Notes: generated from the letters alone by a model not told the origin. Positions 42,874 through 55,755 are shown, counted from the first letter of the stretch. The stretch: DNA of 64,000 nt from Larimichthys crocea (GCF_000972845.2 NC_040011.1:29008806-29072805), one strand, 5' to 3'. Numbers and translations: made by a program.

Positions 42874-43442
42874 AGTTTCAGGCCCTGGAGTTGATATTCT
42901 GGAAGAATTTTTATGGAAGTTTTCCCCCTCAACACCTAATGAGAATCCCAGGAATGTATGTTTGCAAAGCCAGGCAGGACAAAAATGGTAACGTCTAATC
43001 CAGAGTGAGAAGCCTCAAAGAGCCTGGAAGTTTGGGAGCTCTCTGAGGCACCGGAAACAATCTAAATAGAAGACAAGACTATTTAGACATATCTGCATTT
43101 TATACAACAGCAAGTAATGTGTTCTGTTAGATAACTTGCAGCATTTTTCATTGTCTGACCTGCTATCATTATGTATGAACATATTGTACTGGTGTTAATG
43201 TGAACCAATAACACTGCCAGAAAAAGCTCTGATGGAAATCTCATGGGCTGCAAAGAGAAACACAGAGACAGAAAAAGAAAGACGGAGAAACAACGATAAC
43301 ATCATTCTGTGTTGAAAATCACAGGCCCATTCTGCTGAGCGAGACAACTTTTTGTTTAACAAGCCTCCCTCTTCCTCCAGACTGCTGTAACAGACAAAAC
43401 ATCTCCAAACCCCTTAAACCTTAGAAAAGAGCTGGAAAACAG

Positions 43443-43634
43443 ATGATGATGTCAACCCCTGGGAGCTCAGCAGCTTTTTTTGTCTTCTTCCTGTTTACCC
43501 TCTTTCTGTGTCTGTGTCTGTCAGCGGGAGCCTCGGAAAACACCTACCGCTCAGCTCTCTGGGAGAGGCAGGGCACGGTGGCGAATGTCAGCAGCAGGCC
43601 TATTGTCACCAGACCCCTTACTGAGACTGTATAA
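43443..43634 (+). CDS. Hypothetical 63-residue secreted peptide or first exon (speculative)
   Basis: The frame starts at a triple ATG (43443, 43446, 43449) and ends at TAA. Residues 1-9 are a short polar start. Residues 10-29 are strongly hydrophobic (AAFFVFFLFTLFLCLCLSAG), and SAGAS then gives a plausible signal-peptidase site before ENTYRSALWERQGTVANVSS. The mature part would be about 32 residues with one N-glycosylation motif (NVS). About 62% of third codon positions are G or C, well above the local background, which favours coding. Against it: no family I recognise, a hydrophobic stretch that could come from a T-rich tract, and no clear poly(A) signal, acceptor or strong donor (only GTATAA at the stop). 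It could be the first coding exon of a larger secreted protein. Confidence 0.15.
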   Translation: MMMSTPGSSAAFFVFFLFTLFLCLCLSAGASENTYRSALWERQGTVANVSSRPIVTRPLTETV

Positions 43635-44257
43635 GGAGAGACCTCTGTTGGCTCCCACCTCTGAGCGAAAGCACAGGGGGGAGAGACACCGATGACTGAA
43701 AGGGTAAAAATAGAAACAAAGAGGCAGATGATGAAATGGTTAAAGAATGACAGAATGAAAGTAACATTAACAGAAAGGGGGGAAAAAACAACAACATGGA
43801 CTGTAGACTGGGGAAAGCCCCCCCCTGGTCTGAGTCACCATCAGGAAGAGAGCCAGACCCAGACAGCCTTTCCACCTAAAATCCTCCACAGCCCACCCCT
43901 CCCTTCCACTTTTAAAACTGTCTGGTCTATAAAACACCAAGTGGAAGGAACTGGCCCTTGTTTGTTGACGAGACACAAACAGCTGAGCAAGAAGCTACTT
44001 TATGTATCAGTTACTTCTGTTTGATCGGAGAGGCGTTACTTCACTTTCTGCGTGAACAGTGGCTGGAGAGTTGCTATATTTCCCCTTATTGCTCCATTTT
44101 GTTTGTTGTTCTTGACATTGTTGTTAAGTCGTTACTAGGGCAACGGTTGATTGGTATAAACAAAAGAGGAAGTGAAGCAAAACGAAACAGTGCTTTAGGA
44201 ACATGGTGTGACTTTCTGGATTGTTTTTGAACTGTAACCAAAACCAGATGGCACCTG

Positions 44258-44280
44258 ATAAAATAAATAAATAAATAAAT
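44258..44280. repeat. (AAAT)5 microsatellite
   Basis: A-rich tetranucleotide run, possibly an old retroposon tail. No element body is recognised upstream. Confidence 0.85.
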
Positions 44281-47200
44281 GTTTTCATATTTCATCATGT
44301 TATTTGTGTTGTTTGGATTTATTTTAGAGTTGTAAGAGTTGTGTATTTCGTCTCCATCAACGGATCTTTCTTTGACGTATGTTGCAGGACTTGTGGTGGG
44401 TTACTAAGTAACAAAGTTCCCCTTTTAACCAATGACTGTGCTGGTGAAAACTGCTGAGACAGTACACAGTAGCACAGTGATATCATCATTTTCACAGGCC
44501 TTCCCTTCTTTCACCATCGGCCTTATTGGGTAGGAAAAAGAAGAATCTGTTACAAAATGAGCGGCTGTTGAAAATGTCACACCACCCCGCCGTCAGAAGC
44601 TCACACATCAGTTTCTAAAGCGGGTGCATTACGTCGTGGACTGCTTCTATATTTGGTGTTAACATCAACACGGCTGGTTGTCAATGAAGCTCTTGATGCA
44701 GAGGTGGCGATACAAGAGCTTCATTCATCTACTCACCCTCCTACTCCACCCCTCACAACTAAAATGACCCATTTCATCGTCACTGGAGGTGCAGCGGTTC
44801 AAGGCGAGTCAGTCAGCCGTAACTGAGTGGATGTTAGCTGATAAAGTGTTTGTTTCAACTTTGCTGCTCGGCCCCTTTAAATGCAAGAAATCCACAAAAC
44901 TTTTTTTTTTTTTACACGTTTGTTTACTGTCAAACATTAATCTGGCATGTTATGTCACAAAAGGTTTATTTAGCAAAAAGACATGTAAACTTTGATAATG
45001 GAAAATATCAAACTGAGGGTGACTGCTGGCATTGTAGGCCAAAGCCATGTGGGCACAAGAAGGCTTTTCTCTTTCTCATTACAATGATTCTCATCTACAG
45101 CCCTGTTAATGTTTGTTTTCCTTTAGGGAGGGGAAGAGGCACCCATTATTAGCGTACCAAGAGGGTTGGGGGCCCCATAATTTCTTTTTCCAGTGATGAC
45201 CTCACCTCCACAATATGGCCCTTTCCTGGCCTCAACCCTCAACTTTTCCCCACTATCTGAGTCAGCTGGTTCTCAGATTCATGTGCTTCTATTTTAGGGC
45301 TCTAATTTCCATCATTCCTCCAGTAGGCAGACATATATAACTGTATTTTTCTTTTTTTTATATGGAAAAGGAAAACTGAACGCTAAGCATGATGTTGATG
45401 CTCTAGTCAGACAAAAGTACAGTTAGTCTAATGAGGTCTGATGTTAGGGCAACAGGATTAACTGTACAAAGTTGTTAGAAGTGACACCAGGTCAGCAGCT
45501 TGGATTCAAGTTGCCTGCTGTAGCTGCCAGGGTGTTTAAGAGGTGAGCCATGACTAAAATGTGGGTCATACCCGACACCCTGTAAATCCATGTGTCTGAA
45601 AATGGAATGGTTTCAATAAAGCCACCATGAGCAGGCACAGAATCACACACTCCAAACACAAGTTTGCGGCTAGTTCAGAGGATAATTATTAGAGCATTAG
45701 GTTTATTGGAATGGCGATGGCATATTATATGCAACATGTATAATTTCAGCGAGTCAGCGAGTTAACATTTTCACTGACATTAGAAAAAAGAAAGATAAAA
45801 GTGCAATTTACTCTTCTTTCATGGCTAGCTGACTTATTGATTCTTGCCCAGTAAAGCGGAGATACACGACAAAGTGCTTTATTTTCCAAATGCTTCCCTT
45901 TCTCCCTTTTGGCTTTATTTAACAAGATGCTCAACATCTTTCTCTATGAAGCCAGTCCAGAGTTCCAGAGTTCCTGCTCAACATGACAAGCTGGCAGGTG
46001 AAAATGTCCGGGCCATGACAGATGGTTGTTAGCAGCCAGAAAAAGAAAAAAAAAGAAAGTTGGATCACTCCCAATCCCATTAACAAAGTCATGAATGGAT
46101 GCTTCACAATATAAATAGTGTTTTTTTTTCCAGCACAGGTGGAAGGTGTTTCAGAAGCGACTCCTTCATGATGGGACCGACCTGCACCATGAAAGCTTTG
46201 TATTTTTCTGCTGAAGACAATTCTGAAAGACAATATTACAGGTTGGAGGCCATATGCTTTCAATTGTTTTACCTCTCGCCAACTGTTTGTGTTCAATTTA
46301 GCCTCATAACTCTGTGTTGTTTTAATTTTGTGCGCACATAAGCCAGGTTTCACTTTAAAGCATTTCTTTGTTTTAGATTGAACACAACTCAAGAAAGAAA
46401 ATGTCAGTTACATAAGGCCAGAAAAAAAAAAATTGAATTAGCTGATTAGCCACCAATGTATGCAGTTAGTCAGCTGATCAAATAGTAAATGAAATGTAAT
46501 TTATCTAAATTGAAACCCTACTTGTACACATGAAGAGGCAAGCGCACTTTCTCTTAGCATTGAATTAGCTGTCAAATTTGATTCCATGCCACAGAGAGCA
46601 CTAAATGGATTCCCTGGGATCAATGCCAGTCATTGGTGTCTCACAACCAGACAGCCTCACATGAAACTGAGACTGCTCAAAGTTATTTGCAAAGCGAACA
46701 GGTTACAGTATGTAATATGTACATACACAATGTACACACTGTTCATCTGAAAAGACATTTAACAAATAAAGAAATGAATGTCGGATTGTTGGCACTGTTT
46801 GAGTAACGCATAGTGAAGTATGATTAACCATCAATTATTCTTAATGGGTCGCTTTGTGCTAAGCTTTAAGTCTATAGCACATACAGGCTAACAGAAAAAT
46901 GTGTTATGTAACCAGATGCATATGACACAGTCAAACATATAGTCTTATGTATGCATGAGTAACACGGTTCAATTTGCTACCCTGCCCTCTGAAGTGGCAA
47001 TATATCATAATGTGAATGAACAGTGGATCAAAAACAAGAAACAATTTGACTGGTGTAAACGGATTTCTACAAATGCACAATATACAGTTCACATGAGCTT
47101 ATATGATTCATGCAAGTCAAAGTTTCCAGGAGAAGAATTAACAATCGGCAGTCTCCCTGAAAGTGAGCCTTAAAGATTCATAACACAAAGCAAAACCAAA

Positions 47201-48418
47201 TATCAAAGCAATCCACCACTTCCATCTGTTATCGCATGGATCAAAAGGGCTTTGATCAAGTGGCGGGACCTCCATTCTTTCAGCACAGCCTGTCTATAAT
47301 TAGTTCAACAGAAGGCCTATAACATCTCAGAATAACAATCATTGGAAAAGAATGTAAGAACAGCTAACAACTTACTCCTTAGATAAATGGCAAATGCAGC
47401 TGTGTATATCTACAACTCCCCCCCCTTTACAGGCAGGGTACGTCATTCTAATCTAATTTTTCTCAAATTAAGTGAAAATGTCCTCACGGTCCGCTAGCTG
47501 TCTGTTCTGTGTCCCTCTGTAAATAGCAACAAACACTATTCCAGCAAATCAGCAACAGGTGGCGTCCCTGCTTGTGGACAGAAAATTTGCAGATTGGTAA
47601 TGGTAGATCTGACACCTGCTAACATGTAATCATGTCGGGAAAAAGAAGAGGTGGCTGAGAAACAACCAAAAAATGAGAGGGTCTGGTACGAAAACTGAAA
47701 AGGAAGTACTATGATGATGATATGAAGGCTTTCCAACAGTGGAGAGACCTCTGGGAACTGAAAGGCATGAAGAGATTGCTCTCTTCCTGCTTGACATCTG
47801 GAAGAACCGAAACACAATAGGTCAGCATTATTTAGTCACGTTTGGTAATTTGTGTGATTTGTGTATCAAGTCATGTCCGTTCAACAAGACATGCTGTTGT
47901 AATGATGTTTGTTATAGTACCAGGAGAGTCGAGAGTATTGCTGTCTGGAGCTCAATGCCACTCTGCATGTCAGCTTCTTTATCAGCTTAGCTGCAAACCT
48001 ACAGGCATATCTTTAGAGAGCTTTAAAACCAATTTTAATTTTAACTAACCCTTTCTCATTTTTATTACATTTTGTTTTGGATGCTGCTTTTGTTTGCTTG
48101 CATACACATTTGATGACGGCATTGTGCATTATAGAGTTTGTTTTGCTTCAGCTATGAGAAAGACACCATGCCATATAAGGCTGGTTGTTGTTAGTGTCAT
48201 TGCGTGTCTGTGAATTTGGAAGCAGGAACTTCTGAAGGAGCACCGAAGGGAGGCGAGTGTTGCATAAAGTTGCGGAGTTCCACGCCCCACCTTTAAAGCA
48301 CAAAACAGACAGTGAGTAACATGTACCGGAGCGGGAAAAGAGGAAATCTGCAGTGCATTAATGACCATTTTATTTATAGGTAGGAGGAAAAGCTATTATA
48401 AGAACAAGACCACTGGAG

Positions 48419-48440
48419 CAACAACAACAACAACAACAAC
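48419..48440. repeat. (CAA)7 microsatellite
   Basis: Uninterrupted CAA triplets at the left end of the microsatellite cluster. Confidence 0.9.
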
Positions 48441-48697
48441 GTTTTACAATAAACAGGTATAAATGTGACATAAAACCTTCTATAATTATAGTTTCATTGC
48501 TTCCGCAATTATTTTATGATTCATATTGGTCATGTTTGTACTTGAAAAATTTCACCAGTGTCTCATTTATACCAATTAAAAAAACAAACAAACAAAAAAA
48601 AACAGTTAATTAAGCCCAGAGACCGGCAAGAAGGGGCACGAATAAATGGGAAAGGGAAAGTAACAGAGTGAAAAGGCAGTGCAAGAGGCAGGGAAGA

Positions 48698-48700
<3 letters not shown>

Positions 48701-48745
<45 letters not shown>
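48701..48745. repeat. (AG)22 microsatellite
   Basis: A 45-bp pure purine tract on the + strand. Long polypurine/polypyrimidine mirror repeats can form triplex (H-DNA) structures. It follows an already purine-rich stretch from about 48620. Confidence 0.95.
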
Positions 48746-48749
<4 letters not shown>

Positions 48750-49194
48750 TGGGACAGAGAATACCCAAGCATCTCCAACACTAACATTACATACAGAGGC
48801 CACCCTGAAAAGAACATTTCTTTGGAAATATGAGTGTGTCCATGTGCTGTCTGGGGAACCAGTGAGTGAAAGGAAAGAAAGAAAAAAAACAACACAAGAT
48901 GGATGTTTTTGAGAAAGGTTCAAAAGAAATTCTAAAACGTTTTGATGGTGTTATTAATGCCTGGGACAGACTGCGGTTTAAAGAAATGAGGTCACGAGCA
49001 AATACGTTATACGGCATCGTGGCATCACAGATCTGTGGGTCAGAGAAAGCAAAACCTGCTGAAAGGAGGGAAGTGTTGTCATTTTTCTTTTTTCTTTTTT
49101 TTTTGGTGGAGAGTTTTGATTGGGGCTTGCTCAGTGACGTGGGGAGTGAGAGAAAGGAAGGCAAAGAGGGGAGGGTGAGGTGTGAGAGACAGAC

Positions 49195-49196
<2 letters not shown>

Positions 49197-49249
<53 letters not shown>
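49197..49249. repeat. (GA)26 microsatellite
   Basis: A 53-bp uninterrupted GA tract in the same orientation as the tract 450 bp to the left, embedded in G/A-rich sequence from about 49140. Confidence 0.95.
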
Positions 49250-49250
<1 letters not shown>

Positions 49251-49747
49251 CTGGTTTTGGCTTCTCCTCTTTAGCTAGTCATCTATCTTTGGCTGTGCTC
49301 ACGCCCCAGCTGCTGCTGGTTCAAAGTACGGTCACTGGCAGGGAACCAGCCACAGGGCTGCGAAAAACACCCACGCAGCCACTTCACATACAGAGGGAAA
49401 CAAAAAGAAACAGAATGTCTCTGGAATAAACAAAAGTCTCAGACTCGAGCCCAGTGTCGTAACTTTTGCCGCGGAACCATCAGATCGTCTAACTTACCCT
49501 AGATGAGAAAAATCTTTAATGTGTTCAGTTGGGGGAGTGGGGGGGGTTAATGTTTAATCAGTCAGTTAAATAGTACTCGTGTGAATGCCAGGGGTACTGG
49601 ATTAAACTGATTCTATTAGAGTTCTGCAGTAGGTATTAGTTTGGAGAGAAACTTAACTAAAACATTTGTCAAACTTGCAACAAATGCAATGAACCTAATG
49701 CAACCAAACTTGAGCAGCGTGGTGTCCACTAGCATATAGGATTAAAG

Positions 49748-49748
<1 letters not shown>

Positions 49749-49787
<39 letters not shown>

Positions 49788-49810
49788 CACACGCACGCAC
49801 ACGCACACAC
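49749..49810. repeat. Imperfect (AC)n microsatellite, about 62 bp
   Basis: AC repeats with ACAT and ACGC interruptions. The GC-containing part (ACGCACGC) alternates purine and pyrimidine throughout, favouring Z-DNA. Confidence 0.95.
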
Positions 49811-50347
49811 AAACAAACTCTGTGAGAGACACGGTGCAGGCGTAAGTGGAGTTAATAAGAGTGGGAAACCTTGAGTTATGCAGCCCTCAGCGGTCATGCG
49901 TAAGTAAATGTACTTACGTTAAATCAGTTAGGACATGGTCAGCTGAAGTATGGAGGCCATTTGGCACGGTTTACATAACCTTCTCCCAAAACAGTAGAAA
50001 AAAGTAATAGATTTTAACCTACCCCCCCATGCATTTTTGACTCTTTCAAAAACATTTTTTGTAGTTTGGCTTGATTCCAAGGTTATAAACATGCAATACC
50101 TAAATATAACATTATCCACTGAGGAGTACACTGACTTCAAATCGTTTGTTGTGTTGTCCCCGGGACCTTTGGTCCTGTGCCAAACTATCTGGGCCAAGGT
50201 CTGGGTGTCAACATTAACTAAAGGCGCTATGCAGCCGGTTGTGTGTGGATGGGTGTGTACATTTCTCTAAAATACCATATGAGTCTATATGTTTTGATGG
50301 AATTACATGTGCATGCAGTGTTTACTCAAATGTCCTTAGACTTTCCG

Positions 50348-50348
<1 letters not shown>

Positions 50349-50383
<35 letters not shown>
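50349..50383. repeat. (TG)17 microsatellite
   Basis: 35 bp of uninterrupted TG. It is the left arm of an inverted pair with the AC tract at 50489. Confidence 0.95.
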
Positions 50384-50384
<1 letters not shown>

Positions 50385-50486
50385 CATGTATCCACTCATG
50401 CACGTGTCACTAGGCACTGCAGGTGAGCAGAAAGTCATGTTCAACAACCATCCGGAAACTTATACTGATGGGTCACACAGTGATAT

Positions 50487-50488
<2 letters not shown>

Positions 50489-50523
<35 letters not shown>
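50489..50523. repeat. (AC)17 microsatellite
   Basis: 35 bp of uninterrupted AC, the same length as and complementary to the TG tract 105 bp to the left. Confidence 0.95.
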
Positions 50524-50525
<2 letters not shown>

Positions 50526-52643
50526 AAGATTTCCTTGTAAGGGCTGACTTGTTCTTAGAGTATGAACGTGACTGTGCCAATGTTCCAGCTATTGTTTGAA
50601 CTCGTCTGACATGTCGAGGTCATGGCTGATACAGTGTTCTGTTTTGTTCTTCTTTGGCAGTATTTCTGTTTAAAGTGTGGAACCTGAGGTGTGATGAGTG
50701 GGTGGGTGGCAGTTTTGGGGGTACGGGAATCAGCAGATCAAGACTAATGAGAGTAAATTCAGCCAAAACAGAGCGATGATATTGGAGCCCTACCAGGGAG
50801 GGGGTGAGGCCTGTTTCCTGTGGCAACCATTTCTGGCGTGATTAATAGCTGACTTCCAAGGAAGCAAGGCTGTGCCTGTTAATTACATCCCACCAAAGTA
50901 GGGTGGTGGATGTGCTGTTTTTCACTCCGTGTTCTTTTGTTTAGACTTGGTTCAAGAGGAAAGGTTACATTTGATGAATTTAGAGCTTACGGGAACAAAA
51001 CATTTCATATGTTCACATCGCCAAGATGATTCCAAACATGAATTTGTAAAGATTATAAAAACACACCCCTGTACTTTCATTCTCATGTATCGTGCACACT
51101 TTTTAAACATTATTTATGAATTCTCTTTCATTCGCTCGTTTATGTATTCATTGCAACAGCTGTGGATGAACAACTTGTTGCCACCAATCATAATAACACC
51201 ATTCTTTGCCGGAGTTAAATAGTCATAATAATACTTTGATTGGCTCTGTGAAAGTTTTCTGCTCCAAACCACAAATCAGGTGCGAAGATGAGCTCCAAGG
51301 TAATTGTTCATGTTGTTACATGAGCTATGTGGGACTGGGTCATGTCGGTGCATTAGCTGATTTTCCTGTAAATCACCATCGACTGCTTTCACATTCAGGT
51401 GAATATTAAGCTTAATGCACTGGCTGGCCAGAGAAGCAGGGAGTGTACAGTTATTGAGAAACTGTTTGAAGGCATCATGCAATGTGATGTGCCTAAAGGC
51501 TGTGGAATCCTCACTTAATATTGTTAATGAGAGTTCATCTAAATGCCCGAATTTCTGGAAAGATTTACAAGCCGAAGGCAACAACATGAGATTATTGCAT
51601 GAGATCATCTCTCATCTGAGCTAACTTTGATTTGTAGCCACATAAGGTAACACTGACATCCGCTTACCTGTGCAGTATAAATTTCAAATGCCTCTCACAC
51701 TGTACAGCACTAACAGGATCTTCAGGACAGATCTTGAATGGATTTGTAGCAATGAGATCATATTGCAAAGAGCACAGTGTAGACATACACCACACTGCAT
51801 GCAACAAATGCATATATTTAGACAGTAAGACCTGTAAAATATAGAAATCCATAAAGATCTATATTTAGATGTTACAGAAACACCATTCAACACATGAAAA
51901 AAGGTGTTGTTTAGAGTAATAATATACTAATGCCACCGAGCTCTGCGGAAGAAATAAATGTTCTTTGTAACAGGAAACAATAAGTGAGCCCTGCCCTCTC
52001 ACTTCCTGGAATCGGGCAGATTTATTGATAGCATTACAACGATCAGGCTGCTACTGTGCACACTCTAGATTACTGAGGGGCCTGACTGACACAGGCACAT
52101 TACATTTTTTTATATTTCATATTCATTTCAATAATGTTTAGACTAGAACTAGAATAACTAGAATATTAGCAGATGTAAAATAGGCTTCAAACAATACGTC
52201 ACCATGAGCATGAGCATGCACTTTTAGTCCAGAAACTATCTGATCACCATCTTCATCGATCACCAACAGCACAAAGCTCAAGAATGAAAACATTTGCTTG
52301 TGTAAACAGATTAGTCATGTGTCATGCACTGCATACAGCCACCAGCAATCCCAGATCAGCATATATTCAAAGAATATTAAAGTGAAGAAATTATATTTTT
52401 CTTTTGTACCACAAAGTCTTGAAAGCCACATTTCAGAGATATAAATCTTTTTAGCTCAAAGTATATTTTGTGCTGTGTAGTCAGTGTTTGCAGCCAAGCA
52501 GCCTTCACTGGAGGAAAATGCAAAGGTTTCTAACTGTGTGTGACGCACTGCATTTTACAGCCAGGCCCTGGGGAGCTGAGCACGTACAGCAAGCCATACT
52601 CCTGCTGATCAGATTAGTAGCACCATGCTGCTGCGTGCACAAA

Positions 52644-52661
52644 TGTGTGTGTGTGTGTGTG
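52644..52661. repeat. (TG)9 microsatellite
   Basis: 18 bp of uninterrupted TG followed by a degenerate GGGCGTGTGT. Confidence 0.85.
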
Positions 52662-55532
52662 GGCGTGTGTAGAGTATGCGTTTTTGGGTGGTTGTATTCT
52701 GTTTGATTGTGTCAGTGATTGCATCCATGCGCACAATATGCGTATGACTTAGGAAGGAACTGGCCAAGCTGACGCGGCACAGTTGGCAGAGACGACACCT
52801 GACTTCCTGTCCTCAGGGATGGGTGATCGGATACCCGGGGCAGGGTAGTTACACCCACCAGAGATTTACTGGAAGGGCAATTAAATGGAGGATAGGAATA
52901 TGGAAACTTACACCCAACTTTTCTCACCTTTGTGTGAGGTGCTCACTCAGGATGGTGCAATGAGATGGAGTTGGGCTGCAATATACAATACGTAGTGATG
53001 ATGCATGATGACATGACTGAATAGGAAAATGTAATGGAAGAGGTGGACATGGAGAAACCTTTCCTCCACTGTGCCTATTATTATCTACCACAGGAAACCT
53101 TTTTCTGTACTGATGATTGTTCCGCGGTCATTCACTTTTGGGCACAGGTTGTACAGTTGTAGACACGTGTTTGACTCCAGTAGGACATTCCTGAATGCCA
53201 CATCAACCTTACCAGGACATTCAAGCTCAGCCTAAATAGACAGTCTCCCGCTTCTAAACCCTTATTAACTCCTACCAGCGTACGGATTAAGTCCTGGGAT
53301 CCAGACAGCTAACAACCCTGTATGTGTCTGGTACAACCTGCTCACCCATTCACAATGCTTTATGACTGGCTACAACTCACGGGATCCTTCTACCACCTCC
53401 CGCGCAGGGACATTTGCAAAACAAGTACTTATTGAAGAGGACTGAAGTGGTAATGGAGGGGAGTAAGGGGTGTATTTCAAAGATTAGTGGAAGATGGTGA
53501 AGGAGGAGGGGATAACAAGGACATTTTGACTGATATGGGCTTTGGAAAGCTGATGCGGCTCTGACTGTGCACCCAGAATGAGTAACTTTTAAAGGTTAGC
53601 ATGGCACTTAAAAACTATACGGCCCACTGGAGAATATTTTGGGATACATTTCAAATAATCATGCATAAATAAAAAATATATATATTCAATGAGAAACCTT
53701 TCTAATATTTGGATGGATACCCTGACTGGCTGATGTCAGATGTATGAAATGGTTGCTGAATATGTCAACAAACTGATTTATTAGACTAACTTGGGTAACA
53801 GTTTCTTCAGAACACAGAGGGCAGAAGGGGGAAGAGTCACTGAGGCGTTATGTGCTGGGTTCTTCACATGCACAGAAGCATGGGCTAGTCCACAGGAAGC
53901 AGACACTCCTGCAGAGTCAGTGTTCTAACTTTACTCTGGGTGTAAGGACAGGACATTTCACAAATGATGAAAACACGCTAATTATAGTACTGGCACATAA
54001 CCTGTGTGAAGAGAACATTATAAAGCTCTAAGTTTAATGGATATGCTATGAACGTACTGCAGGTCATGTTTTTCATCTCCTACTGTGATGAGATATGATG
54101 CAAGTTGTCACTTTCAAGTTGGGAACTATTTTGCAACATATTTCAGGGTGTGGGAAAATACTTTGCAGACCTTGCACAACCGTGTGCTGAGATTCCAGGC
54201 AACAGTTGCAGAATAATTGTCTTTAGCAAGTCTCATTCACTTAAATAGATAAGAACTAAACTAAATCTCTGGTGGGGATTGTGATGACACTTTGGGAAGG
54301 CTTTTTCCCTCCAGAAGCCTGCTGGGCAGATTCAGCTCTCTGTAAGCTGAAGGCTGCAGTCTTTCCTCTCCCCTGGCTTCCACCATGTTTGTTTTTGCTG
54401 TATCGAGTTTATCTTTTTAACTAAATTTACTGATGTGAAATGAATGCATTTTTAGTAACTCGTGTGCTCTCTCTCCCTTATTTGTCCAGTCTTGAAGCTG
54501 GAGTTGACAGAGATGCACATGATCTTAATATAAGGACACTGGTGCCGTTTTCTAGAAGTGGGTCAGATTCACTTGCGGCTCCTCTTTAAAAAGGCAGACA
54601 TAACCCATTACAGAGATTTCACACATAAATGGGAAGCACAGCACAGAGCATTAGGCAAACAGAGTGAACTAAATGTTTAAAAGAAATTCACTTTCCCACT
54701 CACGGTATGCTAACTGGAGCACAAACCCTGAAGCACAGCTCTTTATAAAGCCAAGAGATAGTCCAATGCATAGCAACAGAGAAATATACTGTGTGGCCTG
54801 CTCTGTGGTCTTATGTGATCAAGAAGGTCAGGGAGTACTGAGTACTGGATTAATCTGAAAAACTGGGGGAGTAACTGTGACTGTTTATTAAGAGTTATAC
54901 AACACATGACTAACTGTATGCATTTTCTGTGCAAACGTTGCACATGCACACACATTGTGATTTTACGATGTTGTAATGTTAGTACTTGAACATTTAATTA
55001 CACCGAATGAGTCACAAACGCTGCAGAGAAACTGTTTCATAACCTCACCAGCAGGCCTGTCTTGCTAACGGCAGGTAGATTAGGGACTAATGTTTGCCCC
55101 TGCGTGAGATGTTGTGACCTTGTTTGCTGAAGTTACATAACGTTCCCAGACAGGTGAAAAAACTAATGACCAATTAATAGAGTCTCCCTGGAGTGAGCCA
55201 CAACACAGCCACTGCTATGACAGTTCCAGCCAGTCGAGACCAGTGTAGTGCAGGCGTGGACGTCATTTGTTTGCGTGTGACGTGTGTGTTTATGGAGTTG
55301 CAGTTCTCATGCAAGTATGGGTGTGCACACTCATCCAGTTCCACATAATATGTACAATGTTCAAAGAATGGAATTCATTTTGTAAAACTCAGAAAGGTCA
55401 CACGACATTCAATTTTATTTTGCAAACCGCAAAGCGTTTGTGCCTGCACAGTCCACTGCATGTGCATATGACAAGACCCGGTGTGTGTTTGTGCGTGCGT
55501 TTTCGTGTGCCGTGCCTCATCTGCCATCATAG

Positions 55533-55625
55533 TTGAGATCACAGCACGGCTGGAGCAGAGCGAGCCGACGCCCAGCACAGGCAGTGGTAATCCTGAGGTG
55601 ATGACATTTCAGTCTGGCTTCACAG
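55533..55625 (+). other. Possible 93-bp coding exon of an unidentified gene (speculative)
   Basis: The segment lies between an AG (TCTGCCATCATAG) and a strong donor, CACAG|GTATGG. Read with two leading bases and one trailing base it has symmetrical phase and encodes EITARLEQSEPTPSTGSGNP and then EVMTFQSGFT. About two thirds of third codon positions are G or C in a generally AT-rich area. The acceptor has a poor pyrimidine tract, I recognise no protein, and no partner exon was found within the window. The reverse strand is also open here, which weakens the case. Confidence 0.12.
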
Positions 55626-55755
55626 GTATGGCAACAAAACACGGCATCAATTTGAGTTGAGATGAGGTTAAATAAAATAACATGGAACAGATGCAGATGG
55701 CTTCTTATTTACTGATGTGTGTGAGAAAATGGTCCATTTACAAAAGTATTACTGT

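Larger units (their letters stand above)
25395..43442. other. Gene-poor region with simple repeats and transposon fragments
   Basis: No gene recognised in 18 kb on either strand. It contains a telomere-like motif (26527), two CA microsatellites (28437, 29083), a retroposon-type 3' tail (about 32207), one end of a hAT-like element (38790) and an interrupted GA tract (42836). Longer open frames, such as 32988-33374 (+) and 26567-26944 (-), show no family resemblance or exon signals that I can defend. Confidence 0.55.
43635..55532. other. Gene-poor, microsatellite-rich region
   Basis: No gene recognised. The centre (48.4-50.5 kb) is packed with long simple repeats. A 187-codon frame at 48866-49429 is mostly produced by a T-rich run and a GA repeat (an RE/ER run) and is not taken as a gene. 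A pair of open frames at 51206-51624 is interrupted by stops and matches nothing I know. Confidence 0.55.

Noticed and set aside
45931..46392. 153-codon open frame on the minus strand
   Set aside because: No domain, atypical composition and low-complexity FFFFF; lengths like this are expected by chance across six frames of 64 kb.
48866..49429. The longest open frame in the window (187 codons, + strand)
   Set aside because: More than a third of it comes from a T-rich run and the (GA)26 microsatellite, which encode FFF and RERERE strings. The first 60 residues resemble no known protein and there are no splice signals that isolate them.
51206..51624. Two consecutive open frames that read somewhat like a transposase
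   Set aside because: Interrupted by stop codons at the junction, no motif (such as DDE or BED) and no terminal repeats. The antisense strand is equally open.
51663..51740. Minus-strand exon-like segment with a CACAG|GTAAGC donor
   Set aside because: Low GC at third positions, no convincing acceptor and no homology; treated as a chance donor.
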